Position numbers and translations under genes: made by a program
The notes under the pieces: model-generated
Seen by the model: the letters and a program-made list of their open reading frames with translations, nothing else
What the model was told of the DNA's origin: nothing
The model's database searches: none
Shown here: one piece after another, positions 54,488 to 64,000 of the stretch
Layout: each line of letters begins with the position of its first letter
Position numbering within the stretch: position 1 is the stretch's first letter
Origin: Mytilus galloprovincialis
Lineage: Eukaryota; Mollusca; Bivalvia; Mytilida; Mytilidae
Length of the DNA stretch: 64,000 nt
Reading direction: 5' to 3'
Assembly: GCF_965363235.1 (NCBI RefSeq)
Contig: NC_134844.1
Location: 95,070,664 to 95,134,663, forward strand

Positions 54488-57346
54488 TTATTCTTCCGTG
54501 ACAACTCCGATCCCAATATTAACATGGAATGTGTTGTGACATTCAGCTGAACATAAATGCTTATCACATTTTTCACATCCCATTTGTGGTGTTTTACGCT
54601 TCTTCTCTCCTGTTTTTGTGCAAAGTTTGCATGTGGAACGTTTGCGGCCCAATTTCAAATGAGCGTGTGTTGCTCGCGGTCTCATTGGTGGTGCTGGTGT
54701 CCTCAATCGTGCGAAATTCCCTATAAGTTGTGTTGACAAATTTATCCTGAAGTCCAATTGCCTATACCTCTTTTTAGTACGGGCTACTTGCGGAACCTCT
54801 GTTTCTGCCTTTACAATAAATGAGTTCACAATACAAAGATCTATTATGAAATTCATTAAATATTTCCACCATTTTTTAGATGGCCTACCAATTGAATATT
54901 TTGCACGTAATTGATCAGAGATGTCAACCCCTCTGAAATTTTCCTTGTAATTTGTAACTACGCGCGGCCTTGTAACGCGGGCATTTGTCCCATCTTTCTG
55001 TCTCCGGTTTGTTGTATCTACCTACAAATAATTAAAATCATTTAACTATAAAAACTTAAAAAAAAAAACATTGGCAAGTATTTCCCTACAAAAAAAATAA
55101 TTCACTGGAAAAATAAATAATTTTATTTCATACTTTTCATAATTAAGACATTTAAGGCTGAAATAAAATTTGAATTGATCATTTAATACTATTTGCAATC
55201 TTCTCGTTCTTACACACTGTGCTGGTCTGCAAAAGAAAAGTAAAAAGGAGACTTTTTTTATAATTAATGCGTACTGAATACTTAATACTAAATTCCTGAA
55301 AACTGCGTACCATGCCGTTCCGTTTGCGTATACCAATTACACCTTAAACTACCCTGAATAAGGATGGGGACGGGTAATATCCTCATCTAAAGTATTACAC
55401 AGGGTCCCCAAAGAAGAACCTGTTATAACTTAACTATGAGAAATATATGAAAAAAGATCTGAAAAAGAAGGATGTAATTATGATAATGATGATATATATG
55501 ATGTAATAATGATAAAATGACGACGACGACAATGGATGATGATGATGACGATGATGATGATGATGATGATGAGTTGATGATGATGATGTGGTTACCTCAA
55601 TCAATGACTCATTGGAAGCCACAACATTAACTGGTTTCTTGTCCATCCAAACAACGCCCACCATATTGTCTGTTTGTCTTCCTACAAACTGGCCAGTTTG
55701 CATCCTCGGGGCGTTCTTTAAATCTTGTGGAAAGCCTTTTCTGTTCTGTCGAATGGTTCCACATCCATATATTCCATTGCTTAACAGATCTTGCAATAAT
55801 GGTATTGAGGTAAAGTAACTGTCAAAATACAAATGATGGTTTTTATGATGTAGATCTTCAGCCAATTTCTCCACAACACGATGTCCTAAACCCTTTGTAC
55901 TATCAACAGCCGTCTCCTTTCCCATATAAATATCAAACTTGTGACAATATCCAGATTTACTATCGCACCTCATCCACACTTTGAATCCCCATTTAGTGGG
56001 TTTTGATGGTATATACTGTTTGGCTACCGATCTTCCTTTATAAGCCACCATAGCTTCATCAATGGCTTGGTTTTTATTTGGGTTGTATCGTGCTGCGAAG
56101 TTTTGGAGAGATGAATCAATAAGAGGGCGTATCTTGTGGAGCTTATCGTGCCCAGGTTGGTCTACAGGGACATCAGTTTCTATATCATTACAATGGATAT
56201 ATTGGTTGAGCTTTTCATACCGTTTTACTGACATGACTTCTTTAAACCCCTGATTCCCTAAATACTTATTATTGGACCAGTAAAAGGAATAATCAGGAAG
56301 CTGGTTTATTCCCATTAATATCTGCATCCCTGAAAAAATATACGTGAAATACTAATTCCAGTTTCAACATAAATTACCAAATAAAGTACATGTTGCGTAT
56401 TAAAATAATACAGCATTTACTTTTCTTTTCAGAATTTTTCAGATCTTTATTTACCGTGACAACAATGTACAACAATGTACAGTTAAAACAAAATGCGCAC
56501 TATGTGACCTTTCTTATTTTAGGAATTTTGTTTTGGTATTGACAGGTGCCCGTCATGTGACACACATTTTTTTGACGTCATTTTACGTCCTTGACATTTT
56601 TGTTTTGTATTTCTAACGTGTACATGTTGACGTTTTGTTTTAGTGTAATTGCATTAAAAACCGCATGTAAATGATTTTTATATTTCGCTAGTTTATTATC
56701 TTTGGAATGTATATGTTCTTCTTTAATTATGGTAAGTCTATTCAACTTTGCAAAGGTTTATGATGGCAAATTGAAGTGAATTTGGAATTTTTGCCTGTGT
56801 TTTTATGTACATATTATGTGCAAATATTTAACCAGATATATATCTGGCAAACAGGATTTTCTGGTAAATTTTAACTCTGAAAGGTGTGGAATATAGTTTT
56901 TATTATTTTGAATACTATTAACTTATGGAAAAAGCACCTATAAAAGCCGAAATCTCATCCCGGGTGGTATCACTCCAGAGTGGGTCGGCGCCATTTTGAG
57001 CTGCATATTGATTTGTTTGGCTCACAATTTTCTCAAGCATATTATCGTCGAAGAAAAGCTTGAAATACTCAAGCTCACTGGCATTAGGGTTCAGATTGTG
57101 TGATGGACCAGTGATCTGAATAAAGGGGTCTGTGTCAAGTTCTTCGTATGTTTCTCTCCAAACAAGTTCTGCATTTTCGGGAGCTGCATCGTCCTCGTCA
57201 TTGGCCTCTTCATCTGATACCACGGGTGTATTGTCAGGGGAACCATGATCGACTTCAGCATTATAATTCTCCAGCCATTCATCCCCACTTGATAATTCAT
57301 TGTCGTCACTGCCCTCATCAGAGTATAAGCTGTTTTGCTCAGACAT
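54488..57346 (-). CDS. piggyBac transposase (PGBD-like), three exons, intact
   Basis: Exons on the minus strand are 57346-56938, 56329-55596 and 55021-54488, with GT/AG junctions ('ATAG|GTGCTT', 'TTTTTTCAG|GG', 'GAG|GTAACC', 'TTTGTAG|GT'). Phases agree, giving 558 aa from the first in-frame ATG; the frame is open upstream to 57442 without another ATG. The N-terminus is acidic ('DEGSDDNELSSGDEW'). The DDE_Tnp_1_7 core has 'QAIDEAMVAYKGRS' (Asp 1), 'LYFDSYFTSIPLL' (Asp 2) and 'RGVDISDQLRAKYS' (Asp 3) with 'SKKWWK'. The C-terminus has a Cys-rich finger 'CKLC' ... 'CEKCDKHLCSAECHNTFH'. All catalytic positions survive. I could not find TTAA-flanked inverted ends, so it may be a mobile element or a domesticated gene. 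Confidence 0.9.
55498..55590. repeat. GAT/ATC trinucleotide microsatellite in piggyBac intron 2
   Basis: About 30 mostly perfect GAT units begin a few bases after the exon 2 donor on the minus strand. If the intron were retained, translation would give a His-rich tail, which explains the poly-His end of the unspliced frame. I regard the spliced form as the real one because the 3' exon continues the family's conserved domain exactly. Confidence 0.85.
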
Positions 57347-57445
57347 GTCAGCGTCAGTGAAAAACGGCGGACATTTTGTTTCCGAAATATCTGCTACAGC
57401 TGTCGTCTGCTCCAAAAATATCGTACACTGAACGTTATTCGATCA

Positions 57446-57980
57446 TAAAATTTTATTAAAAACAAAGGGGAAGTTTTCAGCAACTCGTTTCTTTTTACAA
57501 TTTCATTATTTTCGCCTTTAAATTAGAGTAATACCGATTTTACTGTGATGTGTAGAAATGTGTAATTGCGGGGTAAAGGGGTATGTGTAAAAATGTGTAA
57601 TCGCGTGGGAAAGGGGTATGTGTAAAATGTGTAGTTGCGTGGCAAGGTATTAAGTGACTTATAGACCCAACGGTTGGGCGTTCTAATTATTGTTTTTATA
57701 TTTCACTATATTATATACTTTTTTATATCTCGTCACTATATATAATAAACAGTTGGTTATTTTGCACCAATGGTTGATCATTTACCCTTTTTTAAAACTT
57801 ATACACTCGTCGTTTTATGAGATACTTGAGTGCTTTGACCCTTTCTGACGAAGCAGCCAATTCGACCTTTTCCCATTCATGTTTTATCGTAGGCGTCAAG
57901 AAAATTCTGAATTATTTTGAAGTTATGTTTCCAATTGATTTGTTGAGGTGTTATGGAAAACTAAAGACTGAGCAACATTT
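57446..57980. other. Upstream region of the piggyBac gene, no other gene
   Basis: Contains two to three direct repeats of 'GGGGTATGTGTAAAAATGTG' and relatives at 57560-57635. A 62-codon + frame at 57817-58005 lacks motifs and is not called. This is the likely promoter region of the minus-strand piggyBac gene. Confidence 0.4.
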
Positions 57981-57984
57981 ACAT

Positions 57985-58645
57985 CATATCAATAACTGGG
58001 GATGATCTCAGGTGTTACCGAAAGGTAAACAGATCCTGCTCTTCGTGTTTTTAGAAATATGTAAAAAGTCTAATTCGGGAAAAAGGGAGTGGAATGCAGT
58101 TATGACTTTTATTACCCTTCTCTTCACCAATGTGCCTCACCGATTGAGACTATTTACCGGATTTGTAATAACATAAGCAACACGACGGGTGCTACATGAA
58201 GCAGGATCTACTTATTAATTACCATTCCAGAATACCGGAGATCACTCCCAGTTTTTGGTGGGGTTCGGGTTGCTTAGTCTTTAGTTTTCTATGTTGTGTC
58301 TTCTGTACTGTTATTTGTCTGTGTGTCTTTTTATTTTTAACCATGGCGTTGACCGTTCATTTTCAAACTATGAGTTTGATTGACAATCTGGTATCTTTCG
58401 TCCCTCATATGGAATATACCGGCTATCATCTACGAAACAGTTATTCCATAACGGTCAACCAATTCGTTAAGGCGTCCGTAAAATTAACTGAGGGATGATT
58501 TAATGTCATGTGTACTATTGTCTGTCTGTTTGTCTTTTTCATTTGTAGCCATGGCGTTGTCAGTTTGTTTGACATTTATGAGTTTGACTGTCCCTTTTGG
58601 TTTCTTTCGTCCATTTTGTTAAACTTCACTTCTTGAAACTTTTGG
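57985..58645 (-). repeat. Dispersed repeat, longer copy of the 43895 family
   Basis: 'GATGATCTCAGGTGTTACCG' and 'AACAGATCCTGCTC', then 'TAGTCTTTAGTTTTCTATGT' and 'ACCATGGCGTTGACC' at 58272-58350, with a second similar block 'GCCATGGCGTTGTCAGTTTG' and 'AGTTTGACTGTCCC' at 58516-58620. The orientation is opposite to 43895-44050. The 100-codon + frame across it is not a gene. Confidence 0.65.
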
Positions 58646-59085
58646 TTTGATTATTAGTTTCCTTTTGAGCAACAACCCTCAAGCAAGGAAATGTAAGCCA
58701 TGGTTGAATGCTGTATTATTGGCAATCATATCTCATCTTCTTATTCTGATATGGTGTCCCATGGTCGCGTCGTACATACTTTTGTACTATCAATGATCAA
58801 AAGATGAAAAACATGTTATCCTGATTGTAGTCATTATAATTTTTTTTTCTAAAAACGTCCTGTACGAAGTCCGGAATATGGCATCTGCTATTTTATAGTT
58901 CTTTTCAATGTATTTTGCATTGACATTTGTTTGTGTTGCTCTTTAGTGTTTCTGTGCTCCGGTATTTGTCTCTTGTCATGCTTATGGTTGGTGTGTAACC
59001 CTTGGGTCTAGTTTGTTAACTGGATTTGTTTTCTCTCAACCGATTTATTACTTTTTAACAGCGGATTACTGCTGTTACCTTTATG
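58646..59085. other. No gene recognised
   Basis: AT-rich sequence between two repeats. Confidence 0.4.
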
Positions 59086-59274
59086 TAAGGGTTTGGATGG
59101 GGTTAAATGATTAAAGAATAATGCCCATAAAAAAATGAAGATTAGAGAAATGCGTGGTCTAATTTTTTGAAGATTAGAGAAAAAGGGTTAATTTTTTGAA
59201 GATTAGAGAAAAAGGGGTTAAAATTAAATGTTTATAGAATAACAGAACCCCCCCCCCCCATCCAGACCCTCTTA
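59086..59274. mobile_element. Small palindromic MITE (TAAGGGTTTGGATGGGG)
   Basis: The left end 'TAAGGGTTTGGATGGGGTT' pairs with the right end, which reads 'TAAGAGGGTCTGGATGGGG' on the other strand. Between them are three tandem copies of 'TTTTTTGAAGATTAGAGAAA'. About 189 bp, no coding. Confidence 0.6.
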
Positions 59275-60210
59275 TATAGTATCAAACTGTTGATAAGCTG
59301 ATACATACATATGAAACCATAACACTATTGGATGGATGGATTGCACATCATTACAACGTGTTACAACTGTGTAATTTTAACCTTTGGGATGAAGTTAAAC
59401 AAGCCAAAGGGACAAGATTCGATTCCTAAAAAGTTTCTTTTAGATTATATATGTTGTCGACGAAGACAGGTACCACCGTGATGAAAATAATAAAAATCAA
59501 ATATGATTTACAAGGACACATACATTAAGCCGGAGAACCTGATTTTCCTCTATGTAAATCTTCACATAAAAGACAGCTGCGAGATTATCTCCTGATAATC
59601 AAATTTATTCCTGAAAGCAATCAACAATCGATACTAGTAGGATAACTGTTACCCCCGGGTCACATGTAATTAACTATTTGACCTAAAAACTAGCTGTCTT
59701 ACGGAAACGGAAAAACAGGAAAAACATTTTGCCACTTACATTTCAATTTTTTTATACAACATTAATATGTCACTGAACTTTTCTTTTGGTGTATAGTGTG
59801 TATCTTATATCTGAAATACAATGCCCTCGCAACTAAATACTGATCTGAACAATTTTAATCTAGCTGCAATTTTGTTTGTACCAGTTCAAAGTATGCAGTA
59901 TATAGCTATTGTCAGTGCTGTATGTTTTTTTTTATTATTTAGTTTTTTTATATGTTTTGATGTTAAGTTAATCGTCCATTTTCAATGAACTAGTAATTTT
60001 TTTTGTTAAGGGCGGGGCTAGCTGTATCCTTCCTTCGGGTGTTGAATTTTTTCGCTGTGTTAAATCAATAGATGGCTTTGAGCTGTTATGCTCTTGATCG
60101 GGCTGTCTTTTTGTCATATTCCCTAATATCCATTCGCAATTGTATTATACATGCATACGATTTTGAGGCTTTATACTTATACATGTATATGATTTTGAGT
60201 GCTTATCTAT
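59275..60210. other. No gene recognised
   Basis: AT-rich. A few common-repeat-like phrases are present ('ATCCTTCCTTCGGGTGTTGA' at about 60026) but no feature can be delimited. Confidence 0.4.
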
Positions 60211-60410
60211 GAGGGGGGATAGGACCTTTATCGGGACTCCAGGATCGGGTATTTTAAGCTCGGGATTTCGGGATTGATCCTTTCGGGATCTGGGAATTAT
60301 GTTTTTTTAAACTTCGGGATGTCGGGATTTAATTTTTTTTAAATTCGGGACCTCGGGATATTGTGTTTAAGCCCGGGATTTCGGGATCAGGACCCCTCCT
60401 AACCCCCCTC
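60211..60410. mobile_element. ~200-bp MITE with CGGGAT subrepeats
   Basis: The left end is 'GAGGGGGGATAGGACC'; the right end on the other strand is 'GAGGGGGGTTAGGAGGGGTC'. The interior is nine or more 'TCGGGAT'/'CGGGACT' words separated by T-rich spacers. It is strand-asymmetric in G and has no coding sequence. Confidence 0.65.
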
Positions 60411-61799
60411 TTATATGAATTAAATAGAAAATTCGTCGGCAATAAATGCATGGATACCTATATGATTTGTTATTTTCATTACTTAATATAAAGTAAATGT
60501 GTGGGACCGGTATTAAAATATCCCAATTTAAAGTAAAGAAGAAATGATTGCACTCTTTTCCAGTTAAACTAGATTAAAAGTTTCATTATCTTTTAAATCT
60601 TGGTCTATTTCTGAAATTAATTCTTACATACTTTTGATTTTTTAACCCTGTATGCTAACATTGCCCATTGGAAATCTTAAAATTGTCTGTATACACATTG
60701 AACGACAAAAATATGTGACGTATACATTTTCTAACGTCAGACACGCGAAATTTTTTTTTTAAATTGTAACCTGATGATGACGGCTGTACCCATATTTTAA
60801 CTATTTTATGTATGTCTGTTTAGTCACGGATCATTGTAAATATAACGGAATTTGATGAGACTGTCGTACATAGTGAGAGGTTTAATCCACCATTTTCTAC
60901 ATTTGGAAATGCCTGTACCAAGTCAGGAATATGACAGTTGTTGTCCATTCGTTTTTGATAAGTTTTGTCATTTGATTTTGCCATGTGATAAGGGACTTTC
61001 CGTTTTGAATTTTCTCTGAGTTCAGTATTTTTGTGATTTTACTTTTTAAAATACAAAAGTAAGTTATATAACTTTTACAAAAGAGATATCCAGTTCACCA
61101 TACTATATTTGCATTCCAAATGTCAAAGTCATCAAATGAGATGTATGTACCTGTTTCTGTTAAAGTAGCTTTTTTAGCCTTTGTTATAACTTATTCCCTC
61201 CAAAAAGAACTCATCAGATCCACAAGGTTAGCTCGCGTCTGATATAGTAAACCATAAGACATGTAGATTTGATGAAATCTTTTGAAATGTTGTACATTAC
61301 ACTACAGGGAGATAACTCTGTAAAAATCACCTGAACGTTTTATTACGTTCTATTGTTATCGAGATGATAAGCTTCTCAATGTCTTTATTTGTGTTTGTCA
61401 AACTGACATATATCCATGATTTTATTCCGATAAAGCCCGTGATTTAAATTTCCTTGAATTTTTATACCTATGTCAAGGGTCAAAGAAAATATTTTGTAAT
61501 AATTCTATGAACATTTAACGAGTCAAATCAATTTAAGTCAAGGTGCTTACATTAGTATCACTTTAAAGGAACGATTAGTATAATCAGTGACACTAAAAAA
61601 AATCGGAAAGAAGAATGAGATACAAAGTTATACAACATTGCAAACAAGAGAAAGTTGAAATACTTAATGAACATAAACCTAAAAAATACCTGTCCCAACA
61701 AATACCTGTGCATTTGATTTTTCATGTCAGCACAAAAGTATGGCGTTTGATAAAAATTAAAACTAGCAAGCTAACTGATTTATTCTATTATCAAAATAT
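60411..61799. other. No gene; one short dispersed-repeat fragment
   Basis: At 60908-60955 'GCCTGTACCAAGTCAGGAAT' and 'GACAGTTGTTGTCCATTCG' are a diverged fragment of the 17190-type repeat. No exon is recognised elsewhere. Confidence 0.4.
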
Positions 61800-62930
61800 C
61801 ATCTGAAGCTGTTCACTAAGTACTGATACATTATATTATTAAAATATCATCTGAAGCTGCTCACTAAGTACTGATTCATTATATTATAAAAATATCATCT
61901 GAAGCTGCTTACTAAGTACTGATTTATTATATTATCAAAATATCATCTGAAGCTACTCACTAAGTACTGATTCATTATATTATCAAAATATCATCTGAAG
62001 CTGCTCACTACATGTAAGTACTGATTTATTATATTATCAAAATATCATCTGAAGCTGATCACCAAGTACTAATTTGTCATATTATCGAAACATTCTTCTG
62101 GTTTTGTATACTAAGAACTGATTCAATTTATAATCGAAACATTCTTTTGGTTTTTGTATACTAAGAACTGATTCAATTTATAATGAAACATTCTCCTGGT
62201 TTTTTATACTAAAAACTGATTCAATTTATAATCGAAACATTATTCTAATGCGGCTTACTTAGAACTGATTTATTATATTATCGAAACATTCTTCTGATGC
62301 TGCACTGAGAACTGATTTATTATATTATCGAAACATTCTTCTGATGCTGCACTGAGTACTGATTTATCATATTATCGGAACATTCTTCTAATGCTGCACT
62401 TAGTACTGATTTATTTTACTATCGGAGCATTCCTGAAATGCGGCTCACTTAGAACTGATTTATCATATTATCGGAACATTCTTCTAATGCTGCACTTAGT
62501 ACTGATTTATTATTATATTATCGGAACATTCCTCTAATGCAACTCACTTAGAACTGATTTATCATATTATCGGAACATTCTTCTAATACTGCACTTAGTA
62601 CTAATTTATTATATCATCGGAACATTCCTCTAATGCGGCTCAATTAAAACTGATTTATCATATTATCGGAACATTCTTCTAATGCTGCACTTAAAACTTA
62701 TTTATTGTATTATCGAAACATTATTCTAATGCGGCTCACTTAGAACTGATTTATTATATTATCGAAACATTCTTCTGATGCTGCACTGAGTACTGATTTA
62801 TTATATTATCGAAACATTCTTCTGATGCTGCACTGAGTACTGATTAATTATATTATCGAAACATTCTTCTGATGCTGCACTGAGTACTGATTTATTATAT
62901 TATCGAAACATTCTTCTGATGCTCTGCACA
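61800..62930 (+). repeat. 47-bp tandem array overlapping the polycystin 3' end
   Basis: About two dozen units of 'TATCGAAACATTCTTCTGAT' plus 'GCTGCACTGAGTACTGATTT' plus 'ATTATAT' are present. A left subfamily (61800-62070) has 'TATCAAAATATCATCTGAAG', a middle one (62090-62230) 'TTCTGGTTTT(G)TATACTAAG', and the right end is the most uniform. The last partial unit codes for the final residues and stop of the channel gene. Confidence 0.9.
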
Positions 62931-64000
62931 AAGTACTTAATCAGTAATGTTAGTTGGTCATCATGTTTTACCCCTTTTTGTCTTAAGGATTTCTGCGCAT
63001 TCATTACAATAACAGTAAACATATTCATTAAACCAAACACAAATATAAATATGAACAAAAGTATAAAAAGAGGACCTAATTGTGGATGAAATTCAAGATA
63101 TTGATTATAATTGACAATCCTGAAAGTACATTCTATAAGGACCATCAAACTGTCTCCGAATGATCTATAACCAGCTAATGATGCCCCAAGCAACAAATGC
63201 CCACAACACGCAAACGCTAACAATGAAATGACATAGATAAAAAAGAAATATTTTAAAGGTTTTTTTACATGTTCCATCAATGAAAATAGGTATTTCAATT
63301 TCTGATTCAGCATTAAAAGTTTCAGTAGTTTTATCATTATAATAACGGTTAACAAAGCCAAAATGTAAAATAAAATGCAATCCCAAAGGATTGCAAGACT
63401 AAAATTAATGTAGCTGTCTTTACCATCACTTCTATACTGCTGGATTATGTGTGTTATCATTCTAAATCTCTCTATAAAAATCGCCATTGAAGTATAGCAC
63501 AATATTAACATCAACATGGAAAGTTTGTTCCAAAACCTTTTAAAGTACATTTTTAAACCGACCAGTCTTATCTTTTTGATCTCAATATAAGACACGACAA
63601 TCGTCAAAAGAAAAAATACTATCTCAAACACCAAACTGGTAATTTCTTTACTAGTGGAGTAGTGGGATAAAGGTGTTGTATATATCTGAAATGATGTTGT
63701 TACTGTACCAGGACTGCTATACTCAAACACTATCATAACTGAACTATACATGTTAACATTGGGATTATACAAGACGAATTCTATGAAAAAAGCTCTTGTT
63801 CTTGTGTCAATCCATGACTTAAGCATTAACTCTGAAATCTTTAGAAAAGACGAAGGACCTGTGTTCATGTCAACCAAATAACCACCCCCACCATATATTG
63901 CCCGTTCGCCTAGATATGGTACAGACTCTAAGTCCCAAGCATTTTGGAAGGACCATTCATCAGTGGCTGGCACTAGTTGTGACTGAATCTGCCACGACTT
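62900..64000 (-). CDS. Polycystin-family cation channel, 3' part (partial)
   Basis: The frame is open to the window edge; 366 residues are visible. The first ~115 are the end of the extracellular TOP/polycystin domain ('ERAIYGGGGYLVDMNTGPSS', 'WIDTRTRAFFIEFVLYNPN'). Then come the membrane segments: 'SLVFEIVFFLLTIVVSYIEI' (S2), 'LSMLMLILCYTSMAIFI' (S3), an S4 stretch ending 'IIMIKLLKLLMLNQKL', 'YFFFIYVISLLAFACCG' (S5), a pore loop around 'SFGDSLMVLIECTFRI', and 'FILLFIFIFVFGLMNMFTVI' (S6). This is the PKD_channel family of TRP-like cation channels in cilia or plasma membrane. Only ~28 residues follow S6, without the long coiled-coil tail of PKD2. The final 'QSIRRMFR' and stop come from the tandem repeat. 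It is either a real terminal exon or a truncated gene. Confidence 0.88.
   Translation of the reverse strand, partial: KSWQIQSQLVPATDEWSFQNAWDLESVPYLGERAIYGGGGYLVDMNTGPSSFLKISELMLKSWIDTRTRAFFIEFVLYNPNVNMYSSVMIVFEYSSPGTVTTSFQIYTTPLSHYSTSKEITSLVFEIVFFLLTIVVSYIEIKKIRLVGLKMYFKRFWNKLSMLMLILCYTSMAIFIERFRMITHIIQQYRSDGKDSYINFSLAILWDCILFYILALLTVIIMIKLLKLLMLNQKLKYLFSLMEHVKKPLKYFFFIYVISLLAFACCGHLLLGASLAGYRSFGDSLMVLIECTFRIVNYNQYLEFHPQLGPLFILLFIFIFVFGLMNMFTVIVMNAQKSLRQKGVKHDDQLTLLIKYFVQSIRRMFR

Noticed and set aside
55434..55595. Poly-Ser/poly-His C-terminus of the transposase
   Set aside because: It is read-through into a GAT microsatellite after a good GT donor; the true next exon with the third catalytic Asp is at 55021-54488.
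58196..58498. 100-codon membrane-like ORF
   Set aside because: It runs across a dispersed repeat that also occurs in reverse at 43895-44050; the hydrophobic look comes from T-rich sequence.
1..64000. CRISPR array or bacterial operon
   Set aside because: The tandem arrays have degenerate units without unique equal-length spacers, and the window has introns, LINEs and LTR elements, so it is eukaryotic nuclear DNA.
1..64000. tRNA or rRNA genes
   Set aside because: I looked for 'GGTTCRANTCC'-type B boxes and rRNA-like conserved strings and found no convincing cloverleaf or rRNA segment; a tRNA scan would decide.

Overview
This is a eukaryotic genomic window that is AT-rich, poor in genes and very rich in repeats. 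I infer a bivalve mollusc, probably a mussel (Mytilidae). The inference rests on spliced exons of a glycine-receptor-like chloride channel and a polycystin, on BEL/Pao, CR1-like, Ty3-like and piggyBac elements, and on short dispersed repeats (for example the 'GATGTGGTATGAGTGCCAAT' and 'GCTTCTGTCCAAGTTT' families) that I remember as common in mussel sequence. That last point is from memory, not from a search.

Host genes. (1) A Cys-loop ligand-gated chloride channel on the + strand has three 3' exons here: 43617-43760 (end of the ligand-binding domain), 49896-50271 (TM1-TM3) and 52400-52540 (TM4 and stop). All splice phases agree, except that the middle exon lacks one base near 50005. Its 5' exons are not visible. 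(2) A polycystin-family channel on the - strand enters from the right edge (64000-62900); its last codons and stop lie in a 47-bp tandem array. (3) A three-exon piggyBac transposase gene on the - strand (57346-54488, 558 aa from the first ATG) keeps all three catalytic Asp positions.

Mobile DNA, left to right. 0-3.9 kb: tandem repeats and dispersed repeats. 3906-5991: a young 5'-truncated LINE with an open 678-codon frame and a poly(A) tail. 10347-10854: a MITE with an exact 8-bp duplication. 12054-13669: an LTR-like segment broken by a hAT-like MITE and a LINE tail. 13706-24853: an 11-kb structure with long terminal inverted repeats full of 'GACTCCGTGAAAG'-type subrepeats. Its body is tandemly duplicated, and the two copies serve as natural empty/filled sites for three further insertions, including a foldback element built of TCCGTT motifs. 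25003-26105 and about 35950-40147: two halves of a decayed BEL/Pao element on the - strand, apparently one element split by about 9.8 kb of nested insertions. These include a decayed CR1-like LINE (30240-34768) whose ORF1 has an SGNH esterase domain followed by zinc knuckles. 40.4-43.3 kb: two tandem arrays and a TIR element that interrupts the first. 44682-49644: a 4963-bp LTR retrotransposon with 1199-bp LTRs that differ at one noticed base. It encodes only Gag, has a repeat array where pol should be, and sits in the chloride-channel intron. 57-62 kb: small palindromic elements and a long tandem array.

The best candidates for something new are the Gag-only LTR element with its 159-bp dimeric repeat array, the 11-kb long-TIR element with a FLYWCH/MULE-like protein remnant, the TCCGTT foldback element with its empty site, and the intact piggyBac gene. 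All reading was by eye; no alignment or search was run.
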